A stretch of 64,000 nt of DNA from Zipacnadum sp036504235 (GCA_036504235.1 DASXVN010000040.1:94996-158995), one strand, 5' to 3'; positions 18,357 to 27,673 are shown, numbered from the stretch's first letter. Notes: generated by a model from the sequence alone, not told the origin. Translations and numbers: made by a program.

Positions 18357-21118
18357 ACGCTTATGGTCAGTTCTTCCGACTCCTCGCCGCGGTCAATCAT
18401 TACCCGGCCGGTACCGGTGGCCGCGTCCCACTCTATATCCAGCGGCTGTCCATACTCGCTGACCTCCGGCTGGCTCGCGCAGTAGAAGCGCACCAGCGCC
18501 CGCCCGGGGCCGGCCAGTTGCAGGCGCAGGGCGCCCTCGTCCCACGACGACTCGATCAGCTTGAGTCCCGTCGAGTCCAGCACCAGCGGCGTAGGCGGCT
18601 GGTCCGCGCGGTGGATGACCAGCCGGTGCGCGCCGGGGATGAGGCTCGCCTGCGGGAGCTTGCAGACGCCGGGAATCACTTGGCCGTCCACCTCGAAGCG
18701 GTCCACATAGCGGCCCGCGCCGGTGATCTCCACTTCCCAGACCCCGCCGCGGTAGGGCAGGTTGCTCAAGTGGACCTCCTGGTCCTGGTCGCAGCAGACG
18801 TAGGCCAGGCCGCCCGGCTCCTCCCACAGACCCGCGACGCCGGAGAGCAGCGCCTCATACCAGCCGGTGGCGCCCCAGCCGAACCAGAAGAGCGTGGTCG
18901 CGAGCAGCTCGTGCGAAAGGTCATAGTAGGCGTTGATCGCCTCGGTAGCCACGTGCATCCACCGGTACTGGCGCTCGATGATCTCGGTCAGATCGCCCAG
19001 GCCTCGCGCGCAGTTGCCGCGGCGCATCGCCTTGGCCACCAGGTGGTCAAACAGCGGCCAATGCAGGTGCTCGTGCACCCCCGGGAGTTCCAGCCCGACC
19101 ATGTTCTTCACGTAGGGGAACTTGAGGTCCAGGTGCTCGTCGGCGAGCCACGTAGCCATCTTCTCCATCTGCGCCTCAGTGAACAACTCGTGCCCGAACG
19201 ACCCCTGAAACACGCTCAGCGACCAGGTGCCGGAGGTGCGGACGACCTGATGCGTGACCGGGTAGACCGCGTCCATAATCATGCCGGTCTCGGCATCCAG
19301 GAACAGGTCAGCGAAGCAGCCGCGGATCTTCTCGGCGGTCTCGCGAATCCGCGCGCAGAGCACCGTCTCGCCGAGGCGCTCCGCGAGGCCCTCCCACCAG
19401 CGCAGGGCGTCGTACCACGCGCCGTTTTCCAGCGCGGGGAAGGCCAGGCCCACGCGACCGGTCTCGAGGGTCGGCCAGTCCGGGTAGATGCCCCGCCCGG
19501 CGATCAGCCCGTCCTGCGGGTCCGCCTCGTCCAGCATCACCCGCAGCATGTGGGTGCACTTGGCGGCGAGCCGCTGAAGCATCTCCTGGTCGTCGGTGTG
19601 GGCGATCCACTGGCCGGCCAGCATCAGGTACAGGTAGTCGTCAAAGTCCCAGCGCTTGAAGAGCACGGCGGGCCCCAGGTCCACGTCGCTGACGTGGAAG
19701 ATCTGCCCGTCCTGGCGGATCTGGTGCAGCCAGTGCTCCAGATAGCGCGGCGTCATCTCGTAGTCACCGACGCGGACCATCGGCTGAGCGATCATGAGCT
19801 GGTCCCAGCCTCCGCAGATCGCGCCGGTGTGCGGCCGCGAGCGCATCAGCACGAAGCCGGTCTTCAGGCTCTCCAGGAAGGGCGGGATCAGCGCGGCGAT
19901 CTCGCTGACGGTCTCGTGCCCGGCCACCTCCAGGCGCGGGGCGCGCGCCGCGATCCGAGCGTAGCGCTCCTCCTGCCGGCGGCGGGGCAGGTCCTGGCCC
20001 TCGCGGGCCGCCTTCAGCTCAGCCAGCGCGCCCTGGCGGGTGCTGCCCAGGGCGATGATCAGGCAACCGCTGCCCTCAGCCATGAAAGTGTGCCGCGCGG
20101 CGGTTCCGCCGGCCACCGGCCGGCTGCCGGCGTAACGCGCATTCTCTCCCGGGCCGAACGCCACCCAGGCCTCGGTATGCATCGGCTTGGCGCCCTGGAT
20201 CTGCTCCGGCCACTCGGTGCCGACGAACTGGAACACTTCCTCGTCGGTGAAGCCCTCATACACCTCCGGCCGCACGCCGATCAGGTTGGGGCGGTCATCA
20301 ATCGTCGTGTAGACCAGGGCCTGCGCGTCCTCGTCCCAGCCGTGCCGGAGGACCGTACGCTCCCCGCGGGTCTCCAGGACCATCGTGGAGTCGTCAATCA
20401 CCCACTCGACCCGCTTCCCCGGGCGGGCCAGGTTCAGCCACATCCGATCGTTCCACAGTAGCAGGCTGGACTTTTCCTGGGGGTCGGCCTTGGAGTGGTT
20501 CTCGTAGCCGAACTGGCCCAGATGCACCTGGTCGAAGCTGTGCCGCTGACCCTCCACGCGCAGGTCCAGAAATTCGCCGTCGAAAAGGCGCTCGCAGGAC
20601 ATCCCGGCGACCCGCTGGAAGGCGGTCAGCATGGTGATCGGGGCCCCGGTCTGGTGCAGCACCACGGCGTTGAGGCCGTCGCTGAGCACCCAGCGCAGAT
20701 TGGGCAGCCCGCCGTCGCAGGTGACGCCCAAACGTTGCTTGTCCAGGCTCACCCCGACCGGCGGCCGGGTCAACTCGGGCGAGACCGCGTCGTCGAGTCC
20801 GTGGAACAGCGTCCAGTCCACCATAGCCGGGTCGCCCTCGATCTCGGCGTCCGCGTTCTCCAGCAGCACCAGGGCGTTATTGAGCGTGCCCATGCTGGTC
20901 TCCAGCCCCCAGCCGTACGCAAAGCGTGCGGCATACTCCCCGAGGGTCAGGTCGGCGTCCCGCACCGGGTCCACGTCCTGCAGCCCCCGCATGAGCAACA
21001 GCTTGGTCTGCGGGAAGCGAGTGAACAGCTCGCCAAAGGTCATCTCGCGCCGCAGCGCCAGACGCTGGCCGGCCCGGGGGGATTTCTTCTCACGTGCGTT
21101 GCCGTCCGTTGTGCTCAT
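18347..21118 (-). CDS. (alpha/alpha)6-barrel glycosidase with DUF1858-like N-terminus
   Basis: 923 residues from the ATG at 21118 (GGAG six bases upstream); no signal peptide, so cytoplasmic. Residues 25-82 (MTFGELFTRFPQTKLLLMRGL ... LTLGEY ... LNNAL) follow the DUF1858/ScdA_N pattern, but the usual Cys pair is replaced by DVDPV. A beta-sandwich region follows to about 430. The remainder has the repeated helical hairpins of six-hairpin glycosidases: WDQLMIAQPMVRVGDYEMT, WDFDDYLYLMLAGQWI, DGLIAGRGIYPDWPT, ENGAWYDALRWWEGLAERLG. Substrate is unclear; alpha-rhamnosidase-like, GH63-like or glucosidase-like enzymes all share this fold. It is flanked by the twin PHP-like genes. Confidence 0.7.
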   Translation of the reverse strand: MSTTDGNAREKKSPRAGQRLALRREMTFGELFTRFPQTKLLLMRGLQDVDPVRDADLTLGEYAARFAYGWGLETSMGTLNNALVLLENADAEIEGDPAMVDWTLFHGLDDAVSPELTRPPVGVSLDKQRLGVTCDGGLPNLRWVLSDGLNAVVLHQTGAPITMLTAFQRVAGMSCERLFDGEFLDLRVEGQRHSFDQVHLGQFGYENHSKADPQEKSSLLLWNDRMWLNLARPGKRVEWVIDDSTMVLETRGERTVLRHGWDEDAQALVYTTIDDRPNLIGVRPEVYEGFTDEEVFQFVGTEWPEQIQGAKPMHTEAWVAFGPGENARYAGSRPVAGGTAARHTFMAEGSGCLIIALGSTRQGALAELKAAREGQDLPRRRQEERYARIAARAPRLEVAGHETVSEIAALIPPFLESLKTGFVLMRSRPHTGAICGGWDQLMIAQPMVRVGDYEMTPRYLEHWLHQIRQDGQIFHVSDVDLGPAVLFKRWDFDDYLYLMLAGQWIAHTDDQEMLQRLAAKCTHMLRVMLDEADPQDGLIAGRGIYPDWPTLETGRVGLAFPALENGAWYDALRWWEGLAERLGETVLCARIRETAEKIRGCFADLFLDAETGMIMDAVYPVTHQVVRTSGTWSLSVFQGSFGHELFTEAQMEKMATWLADEHLDLKFPYVKNMVGLELPGVHEHLHWPLFDHLVAKAMRRGNCARGLGDLTEIIERQYRWMHVATEAINAYYDLSHELLATTLFWFGWGATGWYEALLSGVAGLWEEPGGLAYVCCDQDQEVHLSNLPYRGGVWEVEITGAGRYVDRFEVDGQVIPGVCKLPQASLIPGAHRLVIHRADQPPTPLVLDSTGLKLIESSWDEGALRLQLAGPGRALVRFYCASQPEVSEYGQPLDIEWDAATGTGRVMIDRGEESEELTISVAG

Positions 21119-21333
21119 TCGCGTCTCCTTCTGGCTAAGTTCGGGGAAGGTGTGATCTAGCTGCCGGTGGCAGGGTTGTCGCGCGTGCCGCCCGTCTTGG
21201 CTTTGGCGGTAGTTCCTCGCCACGGCAAGGCGCACCTACTCTCAGGCAGGAAATCCCTGGTGGGCGAGGAAAGCACTGGGGAGCCCACCGTCACCATACT
21301 GAGAACTGACCGTCTCGCTAAGGAGCCCTCTCC
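21119..21333. promoter_or_regulatory. Divergent intergenic region, probable promoters
   Basis: 215 bases between the divergent glycosidase and PHP-like copy 2 genes. Both genes have clear Shine-Dalgarno sites at the edges. A CATACT sequence near 21294 could be a -10 for the plus gene, but no good -35 is visible. No ORF, repeat or RNA gene seen. Confidence 0.35.
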
Positions 21334-24300
21334 ATGAGATTCCTTCGCTGGTGCTGCTTGCTGCTCTTCGTCCTGCCGGCCGCCGGGGCCGCCCTCGGCC
21401 AGACGCCTGCCCCCGCCCCGAAGAAGCCCGCGATTCTCTTCTGCCTCCCCGGAGAGAACCGGTACGGCTACGCGGGGTATGACTACATGCAGAACCTGGC
21501 GAAGGCCGGGTACGCCGTGGACTTCATCGAAGGCGCCGCCGGGCTGACCTGGGACAAGGTCAAGAATTACAACGTCCTGTTCGTCTACGACTTCCCGGCT
21601 CGCGGTCCGGAGGCCGAGACGGGAATCGCCACCTCCTTTGCCATGCAGCCGCCCTGGCTGGCCGACTACTGGGCGGTGCTGGACAAGTTCCTCAAGGCCG
21701 GCGGCGGCGTGTTCCTCCACTATTGCCCCTTCTATGGCGGCACCGCCCCGAATGACCTGCTGAAGGAATGGGGCGTGCAGTTCCCCCTCAATTGGCTGCG
21801 GGACACTAACGCTCACTTGTTGAGCAACATGCCCTACAGTGCGGCCTATACCGATCAGATCAATCCCCAATCGCCGGTGAGCGAGGGCGTCCACGGTTTC
21901 TGGTACCCGCTAGACCTCCATTACTGCGGAGCGCACACCATGCCGATTATCGTGGACAACAACTGGCAGGTAATCGCCCGAGCGAGCAAGACGGCCGAAT
22001 CCGTGGTGCCGACCTACGGCCGCGGCGAGGGCCAGCCCCCACCGGGAGCGCTGATCCCCGCCGAGCCGCTCAAGGACCCCGTGTTGTTTGCGGTGCGCGA
22101 CTACCCGGGCGGCGGGCGGCTGGCGGCGATCCAGACCTGGTTCCAGTGGTCGGTGGGGTCCGGCAGCAAGTGGCTGTACCAGGACGAGGTGCTCAGCAAG
22201 GGTCTGGCCGGCAAGCCCAGTGACTACGGCAAGCTCCTGATGAACACGTACGCCTGGCTGGCCGAGCCAAGCGTCAAGTCCGGCGCACTGGGCGGGGCGG
22301 TCACTGACCCCAGCCGCCTGGTCGAGGTGCAACTGCGGCCGGGCGCCATGGAGCAATTCCACGACTGGAACTACAACGAGGAGGAAGTCCTCCAGTACCG
22401 ACGTCCGCCCACGAACGGCAAGCTCTACCGGGGCCTGATCGGCGCGCAGACGGCGCTGTCGGGCGGCGCCGGGACGGTAGCCGATTACGCCGCCGCCGCG
22501 GTGGCGGCGAAGCTGGATTTCGTCATCTTCCTGGAGGACTTCGCCCGAATGACGCCCGAGAAGCTGGAGACGCTCAAGGCCGACGTGGCTCAGAGCACCA
22601 CGCCCACCCTACGGCTGTTCGCCGGCTACCGGATGCGCGCCAATACCGGCAACTATATGTTCGTCTGCGGGAACAATGTCCAGTGGCCGTGGGACCGGCT
22701 CCTGGGCGGGCCGGATAAGCGCACCTTTAACATACAATTCCAAGACGAGCAGGGCAAATTCGTGTATGGCAACCCCTCGCTGGACTGGTGCCTGCGCCAA
22801 CCGGGGGCTGAACTGAACAACAACCTCGGCTTCTACAACTTCACCAAGTCGGGCAACGGGATGAAGATGTACGACCTACGCGCCTACAGCATGGCCGCGG
22901 TGCGGACCTACGAGGCGGGCAAGCTGGTCGAGGACATGACCGACGACTACCTCACCACCTCCCAGTCCACGGCGGTGCCCGACCCGGTGAGCGTCAACCT
23001 GGTGCAGTCCCCGGCCGAGCTGACCGAGGCCGTGGCGAGCGGCCAGTCGCTAACCTATGCTCAGGCGCGTCGGCTCGACCTGGTCTGGGAGGACGCGCTG
23101 CGCTGGAACAGCCCCTATGATGCGATGAACTGCTTCCCCTCCAACGGCCCGCTCATCGAGGCGTGGCCGCGGACTTTCCGGGTGATGCCCTTTGGCGGCG
23201 AGAACTTCGTCACCGGCCGGACCCTGATGCCCGCGCCGATCCGCGTGACTTCCGAGGTGGGTCTGCAGGAGATCCGCCTTTACGATGGACAGGCGCTGTT
23301 CCGGCGGTTCCTCTGCCACGGGGCCAAGGAGTTCGAGACCACGCTCTTCTTCCCGGGCGTGATCATGCGCAATATCGTACTGGTGGCCGAGGACCTCAAA
23401 GGCGGCCGCGCCGACAGCTTCGCCTACCGGCAGTACAAAGAGGCCGACTTCGGGCCGATCTTCTGCAGCGATCACGTGAATGACTGCGGGCCGATGATGC
23501 TGGCCCACGGGACGCTCTGGCCGCAGCTCTTCCGCACGCCGGTGGTGCCCGATGCGGGCGGCACCTGGGACGGCGGACCGCCGGCCTCCCGGCCGCTGCT
23601 CTTTGGCCAGTGGGTTCCCAATATCCAGACCGACAAGGGCAACTATGATACCGCTCTCCCCTATCAGATTCCGCTTCTGGAGTTCGCCGACGAGAGCGGC
23701 ACGCGCTGCCGGATGATCGGCGACCGCGTGATGGCGAAGGGGATTCCGGTGTCCGGGCCCTGGACCGACTTCGGGCCCACCGAGCCCGCGCCGCTGGTGG
23801 ACATGTGGGGAAGTCACTGCTTCCTGGACCCCTACAAAACGGGGGTCGAGCCGAACGCCTACGGCGCCCCCGGGGTCCGGGAGGGGCCGTTCGTGGGTCT
23901 GGCCACCGAGCAGTTCAAGTTCAAGCAGGACTGCATCGTCAACCAGTTCGAAATCTTCAGCGGCGGCTGGTACAACAAGCTGGCGCATACCCTGATCGCC
24001 TTCGGCAAGGGCGCGCAAATCCGCGACGTCTGGGCGATGCCGGACACGCTGGCGGAACCCAAGCGGCGGCGAATCGACACCGGCGAGTGGTTCGCGTTCT
24101 ACTCGCCCCAGGTGGCGAACACCGACCTGTTCATCAACCGGGGCCGGCCGCTGCTTATCCAGGCCAACCCGGACACACAGCTCCACATGTACGTGGACGT
24201 AAGCAAGACCCCGGTCAAGCAAGGCGAGACCTGGGGCGTGGAGGTCTTCTCGCAGGTCTGGCCGCTGGACATGCCCCTGACCGACGCCCGGCAACTGGCT

Positions 24301-24879
24301 GACCTCGTGGCGTACTTCCAGAGCCCCACCGGGCTGAAGATCACGCGGGGCGCGCAGGTGGCCGGGCCCGGCGGGCTGCTCGAACTGACCCCGACCAACT
24401 ACGCGGTGGAGCTGAGCGTGCCGAAGCCGGAGGGCGTGGTGCGGACGCTACCGATCCGCGTCAGCGGCTTCAATAAGCGCTGGAGCGTGGGGCTATACCA
24501 GTTCGAGGGCTTCCGCACGCACTACTACAGCCAGGCCGACAGCGGCTATCGCGCCCTGGGTGTGGACTTCGACGGGCGAGCCTACGCGCCGCTGTATGTG
24601 AGCAAGTCGGCGAATACACATATTCTGCTGGGTCATCCGGTCGTGGCGGATATGGCGGGGAAGGACCTGTTCATCCAGGTCACGCGGATCAACGACGGCG
24701 ACGATAAAACCCCGCCGGCGTGGCATCTATCGGTGAACAACCCCACCGATAAGCCGGTCACGACCACGCTCCAGCGGGCCATGGACCTGGCGGGGCTGAG
24801 CTTCACCTCGCAGACGCTGACCCTACAACCGGGCGAGTACCGGGTGCTCAGCAACGGCAGCACGCCGAAACCGAAGTAG
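21334..24879 (+). CDS. Secreted amidotransferase-like plus degenerate PHP-like protein, copy 2
   Basis: 1,181 residues, with a signal peptide (MRFLRWCCLLLFVLPAAGAALGQ). The Shine-Dalgarno region AAGGAGCCCT is identical to that of the copy at 14803, and long stretches match between the two (PAILFC.PGENRY, GLIGAQTALSGG.GTVADYAAAAVAA, GPGGLLELTP.NYAVELS.PKPEGV). Domain order is the same: GATase/ThuA-like N-terminus, PHP-like segment near residues 365-450 without its metal ligands, then beta-rich modules. The two genes look like a duplication that now brackets the minus-strand glycosidase. Function is not known; an extracellular sugar-binding or processing role is inferred from context only. Confidence 0.7.
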   Translation: MRFLRWCCLLLFVLPAAGAALGQTPAPAPKKPAILFCLPGENRYGYAGYDYMQNLAKAGYAVDFIEGAAGLTWDKVKNYNVLFVYDFPARGPEAETGIATSFAMQPPWLADYWAVLDKFLKAGGGVFLHYCPFYGGTAPNDLLKEWGVQFPLNWLRDTNAHLLSNMPYSAAYTDQINPQSPVSEGVHGFWYPLDLHYCGAHTMPIIVDNNWQVIARASKTAESVVPTYGRGEGQPPPGALIPAEPLKDPVLFAVRDYPGGGRLAAIQTWFQWSVGSGSKWLYQDEVLSKGLAGKPSDYGKLLMNTYAWLAEPSVKSGALGGAVTDPSRLVEVQLRPGAMEQFHDWNYNEEEVLQYRRPPTNGKLYRGLIGAQTALSGGAGTVADYAAAAVAAKLDFVIFLEDFARMTPEKLETLKADVAQSTTPTLRLFAGYRMRANTGNYMFVCGNNVQWPWDRLLGGPDKRTFNIQFQDEQGKFVYGNPSLDWCLRQPGAELNNNLGFYNFTKSGNGMKMYDLRAYSMAAVRTYEAGKLVEDMTDDYLTTSQSTAVPDPVSVNLVQSPAELTEAVASGQSLTYAQARRLDLVWEDALRWNSPYDAMNCFPSNGPLIEAWPRTFRVMPFGGENFVTGRTLMPAPIRVTSEVGLQEIRLYDGQALFRRFLCHGAKEFETTLFFPGVIMRNIVLVAEDLKGGRADSFAYRQYKEADFGPIFCSDHVNDCGPMMLAHGTLWPQLFRTPVVPDAGGTWDGGPPASRPLLFGQWVPNIQTDKGNYDTALPYQIPLLEFADESGTRCRMIGDRVMAKGIPVSGPWTDFGPTEPAPLVDMWGSHCFLDPYKTGVEPNAYGAPGVREGPFVGLATEQFKFKQDCIVNQFEIFSGGWYNKLAHTLIAFGKGAQIRDVWAMPDTLAEPKRRRIDTGEWFAFYSPQVANTDLFINRGRPLLIQANPDTQLHMYVDVSKTPVKQGETWGVEVFSQVWPLDMPLTDARQLADLVAYFQSPTGLKITRGAQVAGPGGLLELTPTNYAVELSVPKPEGVVRTLPIRVSGFNKRWSVGLYQFEGFRTHYYSQADSGYRALGVDFDGRAYAPLYVSKSANTHILLGHPVVADMAGKDLFIQVTRINDGDDKTPPAWHLSVNNPTDKPVTTTLQRAMDLAGLSFTSQTLTLQPGEYRVLSNGSTPKPK

Positions 24880-24900
24880 GCTCAGTCACCCCGGCGCACG

Positions 24901-24932
24901 GAACGGGGGCGTCGCCGCTAGCGTCCCCGTTC
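24901..24932. terminator. Convergent hairpin overlapping the last pseudopilin gene
   Basis: GAACGGGGGCG and CGTCCCCGTTC form an 11-bp stem with one G-T pair. The hairpin lies 21 bases after the stop of the plus-strand PHP-like gene, and the TAG of the minus-strand pseudopilin gene (24918-24920) sits in the loop. It probably ends transcription from both sides. Confidence 0.6.
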
Positions 24933-25343
24933 GCCGATCTTTCCGCTCTTCTCCAGCACCAGGAGCGACTGGCGGAAGCCGTGGGGCCGCTGACCGGGCG
25001 GGGTGGCCGGGTCGGCGCAGGCCGCCAGGGTCGAGTCCAGCGGCGCGCCGGGCGGGGGCGGCACGTAGTAGTAGTACTCGCCGGTGCGCGGGCAGCGCAA
25101 CAGCGCGTCGTCACTCACCAGCCCGGCGGCGCCCAGCGCCTCGACCGTGGCCGGGTAGGCGGCGTTGTCGCCGTAGTACATGCGCAGGGCCATCGCCAGA
25201 TGCGTGAGATTGGAGCGACATTCGGTCACCCGCGCGCGGTCCAGCGACGAGGACAGCGCCGGCATAAGCGCCGCCGACAGAATCGCAATAATCGCGATCA
25301 CCACCAGCAACTCGATCAGCGTAAACCCGCGTCGGCTACTCAC
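24918..25343 (-). CDS. Type II secretion/type IV pilin-like protein with classic prepilin leader
   Basis: 141 residues with a textbook class III leader, MSSRRGFTLIELLVVIAIIAIL: cleavage between Gly and Phe, Glu at +5 and a hydrophobic helix. The helix continues into DRARVTECRSNLTHLAMALRMYYGDNAAYP, the GspG-like N-terminal helix plus start of the globular head, followed by a short cysteine-containing head. It would be processed by a prepilin peptidase and packed into a pseudopilus. It is the last gene of the operon and overlaps the preceding gene by 8 bases. No H-X9-DG tail is present, unlike two of its neighbours. Confidence 0.85.
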   Translation of the reverse strand: MSSRRGFTLIELLVVIAIIAILSAALMPALSSSLDRARVTECRSNLTHLAMALRMYYGDNAAYPATVEALGAAGLVSDDALLRCPRTGEYYYYVPPPPGAPLDSTLAACADPATPPGQRPHGFRQSLLVLEKSGKIGERGR

Positions 25344-25911
25344 CTGAATCCGCCCCTTTCTTTCCCATCTTCATGCCCCCGCCCTCATCGGTTGGCGTTG
25401 CCGGACCGCCAACCTCCGCCAATCGCGACTTCCACTCGCTCGCCGGGAAGAACGCCGCCGCCCCGTCCGCCCGCGCCCCGATCCATTCCCGGTGGCGGTG
25501 CCGGTCCGGCGCGTTGTCCCCCGCAAAGATCGTCCCCGGCGGATCGTCGGCCTGCGCCGTAGGGTTGAGCAGGTAGTCAGTCACGCCCGGTTGGTCGTCT
25601 GGGCGATACGGAGGCTTCGCGCGCTCCGGCGCGCGCGGACACACGAATATCTGGTTGTTCTTGACGTAGGGAAAGACCCCACGCCACTCCTCGCTGCCCA
25701 GCGGCAGGCGGAAGTTGCTGTCCGCGGCGTACATCCCCAGGCCCAGCCCCAGTTGCTTGACGTTGCTCAGGCAGTTGTTGTCCCGGGCTCGGTCGAGAGC
25801 GCCGCGGTCCCAGTTGATGATCACCACGGACGCGCACACGATGAACATGAAGACCATGAACAACTCCGGACCGCTGAAGGCGCGGCGCGAGGGCGGGAGG
25901 CGCTTGTTCAT
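25336..25911 (-). CDS. Pilin-like protein with atypical leader
   Basis: 191 residues. The leader RRAFSGPELFMVFMFIV is a variant prepilin site: Ala replaces Gly at -1, but Glu is kept at +5. The helix runs into ALDRARDNNCLSNVKQLGLGLGMYAADSN, typical of DUF1559-like pilins. The C-terminal region has an H-x8-DG sequence (HREWIGARADG), one residue short of the usual H-X9-DG, and then a Gly/Lys-rich tail. It overlaps the previous gene by 4 bases and the next by 8, so translation is coupled. Processing may be less efficient than for its neighbours (inference). Confidence 0.75.
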   Translation of the reverse strand: MNKRLPPSRRAFSGPELFMVFMFIVCASVVIINWDRGALDRARDNNCLSNVKQLGLGLGMYAADSNFRLPLGSEEWRGVFPYVKNNQIFVCPRAPERAKPPYRPDDQPGVTDYLLNPTAQADDPPGTIFAGDNAPDRHRHREWIGARADGAAAFFPASEWKSRLAEVGGPATPTDEGGGMKMGKKGADSGE

Positions 25912-26708
25912 CCGCCCTCCCCTCCCTGCTTCGCGCCCGGCGGCCCTCCGACCCCCGGCGGCGGCGGAGGTGGCCGGTGGGCGGCTTGGACCTCCTCCAG
26001 CGTCACAAAGCCCCAGGCGCGCCAGGTGGCCTCCGGCACGATCTGCACCGCCCCGTCCGAGAAGAGCACGTTAGCACCGTCGTTGTGTCGCAGCGCCTGG
26101 TCGGAGATCAGCGGCGCGCGCGGCAGTTGGTTGTGCTGCCGCCCGGCGCGGTAGTAATAGGAAGTGAAGAGGGTCCCCGCCGGCAAGGGCATCGGCTTCG
26201 GCACCCCCGGCGGCAACGGAGGGCCAGCGGCCGGCCCCTGCGTCCGGATCACCGGCAACCCCGCGCCGGGGTAGTATTGGGGCGCGATAGAAGGTCGCGG
26301 CGCGGGCGGCGGACCCGGCGGGCCTCCCGGACCACCGGGCGGGGGCGGCGGGCCTCCCGCCTCCTCCCCCGGAGCCGAGCGCCCCATCAGGCTGTAGTCC
26401 GCCGGCGCGCCCATCGGAATCTTGCCCGGATAGGAGGCGCTGTCAGACGGGCAGAGGAAGGGCTGCTTGATCGCCATATAGCGCGGGAAAAGCGGCGCGA
26501 GATCGTCCTCCAGCGGCGGATAGGCGCCGTCGTGATCGCTGGCGTAGAGGCGCAGGGCCAGGCCGATGTTGAAGAGGTTGCTTTGGCAATTCCAGGCCTG
26601 CGCCTTGGCCCGCGCGCGAGCGAACACGGGGAACAGGATCGCCGCCAGCACCGCGATGATCGCGATTACCCCCATCAACTCAATCATCGTGAAGGCGCGG
26701 CGGGTCAC
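25908..26708 (-). CDS. H-X9-DG pseudopilin with Pro/Gly-rich insert
   Basis: 266 residues. Leader RRAFTMIELMGVIAIIAVL (Ala at -1, Glu at +5) followed by FPVFARARAKAQAWNCQSNL, the segment common in Armatimonadota and Planctomycetota pilin-like proteins. A proline/glycine-rich stretch around residues 115-135 (PPPPPGGPGGPPGPPPAP) separates the helix and first head region from the C-terminal part, which has the exact motif HNDGANVLFSDG (H-X9-DG). The head is larger than that of most neighbours, suggesting a minor, possibly tip-located, subunit (inference). Overlaps both adjacent genes by 4 bases. Confidence 0.8.
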   Translation of the reverse strand: MTRRAFTMIELMGVIAIIAVLAAILFPVFARARAKAQAWNCQSNLFNIGLALRLYASDHDGAYPPLEDDLAPLFPRYMAIKQPFLCPSDSASYPGKIPMGAPADYSLMGRSAPGEEAGGPPPPPGGPGGPPGPPPAPRPSIAPQYYPGAGLPVIRTQGPAAGPPLPPGVPKPMPLPAGTLFTSYYYRAGRQHNQLPRAPLISDQALRHNDGANVLFSDGAVQIVPEATWRAWGFVTLEEVQAAHRPPPPPPGVGGPPGAKQGGEGG

Positions 26709-27319
26709 ATTCTCACCCCCGAATCGGACTCGATTTTGGGCGGAGCCACGTAGCCGGGCTTCATTTCCCGCAGGCGCTGGAGTTGGTCGAAGCCCGCCTC
26801 CTGCAGGACGGCGCTCTGGACGGCGGTGTCCTTCTCATCGGGGGTCGAGGACGACCTCGGCGCCCACTTGGTATGCCCGTCCACCCACAGATAGTTCGCC
26901 CCCTGATTGTGCCGGGTCACCACATCATCGGCCGCGAGGGCGAAGGTCGGGCGGTCGTCGTCGCAGGCCCCGCCCCAGTAGACATAGTCCATCCGCCCCG
27001 GCTCCGGCGGCGGGGGGATGGTCCCTGGCGGCACGTTGCCCAGCGGGTCGCGGGAGCCAGGGCAGATGAAGACCTGCCGGTCGGGCAGGGGCACGGGCAC
27101 CAGCGCGGAGAGATCGTTGTTCGTCACCGGGAAGTGGCCGTAGTTGTCCTGGGCGTAGACCCGCAGGGCGATGCCGATATTCTGGAGGTTGCGCAGGCAG
27201 TTGCACTGCTGGGCCTTGGCCCGGGCGCGGGCGAAAACCGGGAACAGAATCGCCGCCAGAATCGCGATGATGGACCAAACCACCATCAGTTCGATGAAGG
27301 TGAAGCCGCGCTTTCTCAT
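26705..27319 (-). CDS. H-X9-DG pseudopilin
   Basis: 204 residues. Classic leader MRKRGFTFIELMVVWSIIAIL with Gly at -1 and Glu at +5, then FPVFARARAKAQQCNCLRNLQNIGIALRVYAQDN. The C-terminal part contains HNQGANYLWVDG, an exact H-X9-DG motif. It is probably a structural pseudopilin. It starts 3 bases after the stop of the upstream PilX-like gene and overlaps the next gene by 4 bases. Confidence 0.85.
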   Translation of the reverse strand: MRKRGFTFIELMVVWSIIAILAAILFPVFARARAKAQQCNCLRNLQNIGIALRVYAQDNYGHFPVTNNDLSALVPVPLPDRQVFICPGSRDPLGNVPPGTIPPPPEPGRMDYVYWGGACDDDRPTFALAADDVVTRHNQGANYLWVDGHTKWAPRSSSTPDEKDTAVQSAVLQEAGFDQLQRLREMKPGYVAPPKIESDSGVRM

Positions 27320-27322
27320 GGC

Positions 27323-27673
27323 CTAAGTCCCCTTCCCCCCGCCGAGGCTGCGGCGCACCAGATGGCCGCTGGAGGTCTCGACCTCGCCGACCGAGGTGAC
27401 CCCTCCCCCGCCCGCCGCAGCCGAATAGTGAGCCGCACCGCACGCGCCGGAGACCGCGCCCCCGCCGCTCTGGCGCAGGACCACCAGCCCGGCCTCCGCC
27501 GCGTAGGCGGCTTGCGTCGCCGCCCAGGCTTCCTCCGTCTGGCGCTGCTGCGCGACCAGGGTCGTCGTGTAGGTCAGCAGCAGCCCCAGCACCACTACCA
27601 CCATGCCCAGCGCCAGGGTCAGCGCCACCAGTCCGCGCCGCGGGGCGCGCCCCCCCAGCCGCAAGCGCCTCAT
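27323..27673 (-). CDS. PilX/GspK-like minor pilin
   Basis: 116 residues. The leader RRGLVALTLALGMVVVVLGLLLTY has Gly at -1 but no Glu at +5, as in the GspK/PilX tip subunits. A downstream helix contains QAAYAAEAGLVVLR; the AAEAG sequence is typical of PilX. The C-terminal head is short and Gly/Ser-rich. Lack of Glu5 suggests a position at the tip of the pseudopilus (established for GspK; inferred here). Overlaps the upstream gene by 4 bases. Confidence 0.7.
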   Translation of the reverse strand: MRRLRLGGRAPRRGLVALTLALGMVVVVLGLLLTYTTTLVAQQRQTEEAWAATQAAYAAEAGLVVLRQSGGGAVSGACGAAHYSAAAGGGGVTSVGEVETSSGHLVRRSLGGGKGT

